A DNA stretch of 23,527 nucleotides from Alphaproteobacteria bacterium (lineage in GTDB: Bacteria; Pseudomonadota; Alphaproteobacteria; Rs-D84). Positions 21,260 to 23,527 of the stretch are shown here, in pieces. The number at the start of each line of letters is the position of its first letter. The stretch's first letter is position 1. The notes under the pieces are model-generated. The model did no database searches. It was not told the DNA's origin and worked only from the letters and a program-made list of their open reading frames with translations. Both the position numbers and the translations under genes were made by a program. Location of the stretch: contig JAGCOU010000060.1 in the NCBI GenBank assembly GCA_017642565.1, positions 1-23,527 of the forward strand, in the 5' to 3' direction.

Positions 21260-21281
21260 AATCACAGCAAAGGAGTTGCTT

Positions 21282-21566
21282 ATGTTTAAACCATTGCATA
21301 ATTATGTATTATTAACAAGACTTGAAGAAGAAAATAAAACTGCTGGTGGAATTATTATCCCAGACAATGCAAAAGAAAAACCTTTTCGCGGACAGGTTGT
21401 TGCCGTTGGCGAAGGTATTTATGAAAATGGACAGAAAGTCCCTATGACCGTCAAAAAGGACGATATCGTTTTGTTTGCTAAATGGGCATCCAGCGCTAAC
21501 GAAGTCAAAATTGACGGCATTGATTATGTTTTAATCAAAGAATCTGATATCTTAGGTATTTTATAA
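21282..21566 (+). CDS. groES: GroES co-chaperonin (94 aa)
   Basis: GroES is the heptameric lid of the GroEL folding chamber in the cytoplasm. ATG 21282 is chosen over the TTG at 21276 because AAAGGAG sits seven bases upstream. The product has the N-terminal FKPLHNYVLLTRLEEE, the mobile loop KTAGGIIIPDNAKEKP (20-35) whose hydrophobic GGIII contacts GroEL, and the C-terminal VKIDGIDYVLIKESDILGIL. The length is typical. It is 16 bp before groEL, in the usual operon, behind an RpoH-type promoter. Confidence 0.98.
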   Translation: MFKPLHNYVLLTRLEEENKTAGGIIIPDNAKEKPFRGQVVAVGEGIYENGQKVPMTVKKDDIVLFAKWASSANEVKIDGIDYVLIKESDILGIL

Positions 21567-21582
21567 CAAAAGGAATTAAATC

Positions 21583-23205
21583 ATGGCAAAAGATATTGTA
21601 TTTAATACAGATAAACTGGCCGCAGGTGTTGACAAACTGGCTAATGCAGTCAAAATTACTATGGGTCCAAAGGGGCGCACTGTTGTAATTGAGCGCGCAT
21701 ATGGGGCACCTATTGCGACAAAAGACGGTGTCACAGTTGCCAAAGAAGTGTCGTTAAAAGACCCTGCTGAAAACATCGGTGCAAAAATGATTCAAGAAGT
21801 TGCTAAACGCGCTGGCGACAGTGCTGGTGACGGAACAACAACTGCAACAGTGTTGGCTCAAAATATCTTCCGCGAAGGCCGCCGTGTTATAGCCGCTGGT
21901 ATGAACCCTATGGATGTGAAACGCGGAATAGATATCGCCGTGGACGCGGTTGTAAAAGACATTGAAAAACATGCACGTCCTGTCAAAGATTCTGCTGAGA
22001 TAGCCCAAGTTGCAACAATCTCTGCGAACAGTGACGCCGATATTGGTCAAAAAATCGCTGACGCTATGGAAAAAGTGGGTAAAGAAGGCGTTATCACAGT
22101 TCAAGAAGCCAAAGGTCTGGACACAGAAATCGATGTAGTCGAAGGAATGCAATTCGACCAAGGTTTCATGTCACCCTATTTCGTCACAAACAGCGAAAAA
22201 ATGTTGGCTGAATTAGACGGCGCACAAATTTTGGTTTCTGAAAAGAAAATCACAGGTCTGCAAGCATTGCTTCCTATATTGGAACCTATCGCCCAACAAG
22301 GCCGCCCATTATTGATTATCGCCGAAGATATTGAAAACGAAGCATTGGCGACATTAGTATTAAACCGTTTGCGTGGTGGATTAAAAGTTTGCGCAGTCAA
22401 AGCCCCAGGATTTGGTGACCGCCGCAAAGAAATGTTAAAAGATATCGCAATAGTTACTGGCGCGACAGTTATCTCAGACGATATGGGTATGACTTTTGAA
22501 AACATTACACCTGCTGTTTTGGGTTCCGCCAAACGCGTTGTTGTTTCCAAAGACAAAACATTGTTGGTGAACGGCAACGGCGACAAAGACGCTATCAAAG
22601 CACGCGCAGATGAAATTCGTCAAAACATATCCACTTCGACCAGCGAATACGACAAAGAAAAATTACAAGAAAGATTGGCTAAATTGGTCGGCGGTGTGGC
22701 GGTTATCCATGTTGGTGGTATGACCGAAGTCGAAGTCAAAGAAAAGAAAGACCGCGTAGATGACGCATTGGCTGCGACTCGTGCTGCTGTGGCAGAAGGC
22801 ATTGTCGCAGGTGGTGGCGTTGCATTGGTTCGCGCAGTAGAATCTCTTAAAGATTTAAAAGGTGCAAACGCAGACCAAACAGTTGGCATCGATATTGTCC
22901 GCCGCGCAATTGTCACACCTTGCATGCAAATTGCTGAAAACGCAGGTGTATCTGGCGAAATAGTCGTTGGTAAACTGATGGAAAACAAAGAATACAATTT
23001 TGGATATAACGCTCAAAATGGCGAATATGTCGATATGATGAAATCAGGTATCATCGACCCAGCCAAGGTTGTAAAAACAGCTATTCAGGCAGCCGCTTCT
23101 ACCGCTGGCGTGCTTTTAACAACTGGTGCAGTTATGTCTGAAATCCCAGAAGAAAAATGTTCTTGTGGCGGACAAAATAATCCAGGCATGCCAGGTATGA
23201 TGTAA
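21583..23205 (+). CDS. groEL: GroEL chaperonin (60 kDa), with Cys-containing tail
   Basis: GroEL is the ATP-driven double-ring folding chamber. ATG 21583 follows AAAGGAA. The 540 aa include ATP-site KDGVT (Asp48) and AGDGTTTATV (81-90), apical PGFGDRR, and the equatorial VDDALAATRAAVAEGIV. About four residues are missing near positions 10-16 compared with E. coli (TDKLAAGVDKL), so numbering runs four behind. The usual Gly-Gly-Met tail is replaced by EKCSCGGQNNPGMPGMM, which adds two Cys in the folding chamber. A strong intrinsic terminator follows. Confidence 0.99.
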   Translation: MAKDIVFNTDKLAAGVDKLANAVKITMGPKGRTVVIERAYGAPIATKDGVTVAKEVSLKDPAENIGAKMIQEVAKRAGDSAGDGTTTATVLAQNIFREGRRVIAAGMNPMDVKRGIDIAVDAVVKDIEKHARPVKDSAEIAQVATISANSDADIGQKIADAMEKVGKEGVITVQEAKGLDTEIDVVEGMQFDQGFMSPYFVTNSEKMLAELDGAQILVSEKKITGLQALLPILEPIAQQGRPLLIIAEDIENEALATLVLNRLRGGLKVCAVKAPGFGDRRKEMLKDIAIVTGATVISDDMGMTFENITPAVLGSAKRVVVSKDKTLLVNGNGDKDAIKARADEIRQNISTSTSEYDKEKLQERLAKLVGGVAVIHVGGMTEVEVKEKKDRVDDALAATRAAVAEGIVAGGGVALVRAVESLKDLKGANADQTVGIDIVRRAIVTPCMQIAENAGVSGEIVVGKLMENKEYNFGYNAQNGEYVDMMKSGIIDPAKVVKTAIQAAASTAGVLLTTGAVMSEIPEEKCSCGGQNNPGMPGMM

Positions 23206-23210
23206 ATCAA

Positions 23211-23237
23211 AAAAATCCCCGTTTTGGGGATTTTTTT
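23211..23237 (+). terminator. Intrinsic terminator of groESL
   Basis: AAAAATCCCC (23211-23220) and GGGGATTTTT (23226-23235) pair around GTTTT, and the T run extends to 23237. This is a textbook Rho-independent terminator five bases after groEL. Confidence 0.92.
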
Positions 23238-23241
23238 ATAA

Positions 23242-23270
23242 TTGCAAAATTTTATATATTTCAATATAAT
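23242..23270 (+). promoter_or_regulatory. Sigma70-like promoter of the outer-membrane protein gene
   Basis: TTGCAA (23242-23247), a 17-base spacer and TATAAT (23265-23270). The start is near 23277, about 30 nt before the ATG. Confidence 0.7.
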
Positions 23271-23306
23271 CCTATATGTGTATAACACTACATAGGAGAA
23301 AAAAAG

Positions 23307-23527
23307 ATGAAATTACTTTACGTTTTACCAATACTGGCAGCTTTACCAATGGGCGCATTTGCAGACACAAACATTAGACCTTTCATAGGTTACGATTTTA
23401 GTTTAGCAAGCACCACAAATTTAAAAATTAAACACTCAAACCACACTGCAGTCAAAGCTGACTCTTTTTCTTTTAACAATGACAACATTGGCAGTTTAGG
23501 ACTAGGTGTTGAATTAGGAGATATTAT
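23307..23527 (+). CDS. Exported, probably beta-barrel outer-membrane protein (3' cut by window edge)
   Basis: ATG 23307 follows TAGGAGAAAAAAAG. A short signal peptide, MKLLYVLPILAALPMGAFA-D, leads into RPFIGYDFSLAS, a strand opening like that of small Opa/OmpW-type 8-strand porins (xPYxGxxx). A polar loop (LKIKHSNHTAVKADSFSFNN) and a second strand with alternating residues (IGSLGLGVELGDI) follow. Only the first 73 residues are in the window, so the family is provisional. It forms its own transcription unit after the groESL terminator. Confidence 0.75.
   Translation, partial: MKLLYVLPILAALPMGAFADTNIRPFIGYDFSLASTTNLKIKHSNHTAVKADSFSFNNDNIGSLGLGVELGDI

Noticed and set aside
21176..21281. CIRCE/HrcA operator before groES
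   Set aside because: No TTAGCACTC-N9-GAGTGCTAA inverted repeat could be found in the gap.
21754..22997. Long - strand frames opposite groEL
   Set aside because: Typical antisense frames of a strongly biased conserved gene; no start signals.
1..23527. tRNA, rRNA, CRISPR, insertion sequences, prophage attachment sites
   Set aside because: No cloverleaf with conserved TTC loop, regular spaced repeats, transposase or integrase motifs were seen on either strand.

Overview
The window is a gene-dense, AT-rich stretch of a Gram-negative bacterial chromosome, most likely from a host- or gut-associated alphaproteobacterium. The evidence is an LptC/LptB pair, an OmpA-family lipoprotein whose N-terminal domain (with its FDCW motif) is the kind seen in alphaproteobacteria, and an alphaproteobacterial-type RpoH promoter before groESL. 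Many short secreted Cys-rich or tail-fibre-like proteins point to an uncultured, reduced-genome gut lineage. TGA is used as a normal stop. The species cannot be named from the sequence alone. No tRNA, rRNA, CRISPR array, transposase or integrase was found, and no gene-free stretch exceeds 300 bases.

Bases 1-3527 hold envelope or surface genes. First is the 3' part of a Cys-rich repeat protein (+). Then, on the - strand, come four exported proteins with coiled-coil and phage tail-fibre-like sequence; three of them (2826-3527, 2317-2808, 1387-2274) probably form one operon that ends at a strong hairpin at 1335-1374.

Bases 3738-6102 look lysis-like. They encode an exported GH108-type muramidase (+), an exported Thr/Arg-rich Cys protein (+), and, convergent on the - strand, an overlapping pair of tiny envelope genes with the architecture and sequence features of phage Rz/Rz1 spanins. 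No holin, capsid or terminase gene is present, so this may be a domesticated lysis or release cassette, a phage or gene-transfer-agent remnant, or a housekeeping wall-remodelling set. It is the best candidate for an undescribed system in the window.

Bases 6151-10821 (- strand) hold rho with a near-consensus promoter, an intact 48-codon gene, a 707-aa OmpA-type lipoprotein with a long Cys-rich CxxC segment, and an unrecognised secreted protein.

Bases 10910-16496 hold lptC-lptB-eno and a small two-helix membrane protein related to superinfection-immunity proteins (+), an M23 endopeptidase (-), prmC (+), and an unrecognised 214-aa protein (+). prmC and the M23 gene diverge from a palindromic -10 box and both are probably leaderless.

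Bases 16536-20035 hold tilS-ftsH-MBL hydrolase as an overlapping - strand operon; this FtsH has a changed pore loop. Bases 20083-23205 hold a LOG-family nucleotide hydrolase (+), an HIT protein and a DUF167 protein (-), and groES-groEL (+). The window ends inside a gene for an exported, probably beta-barrel, outer-membrane protein.
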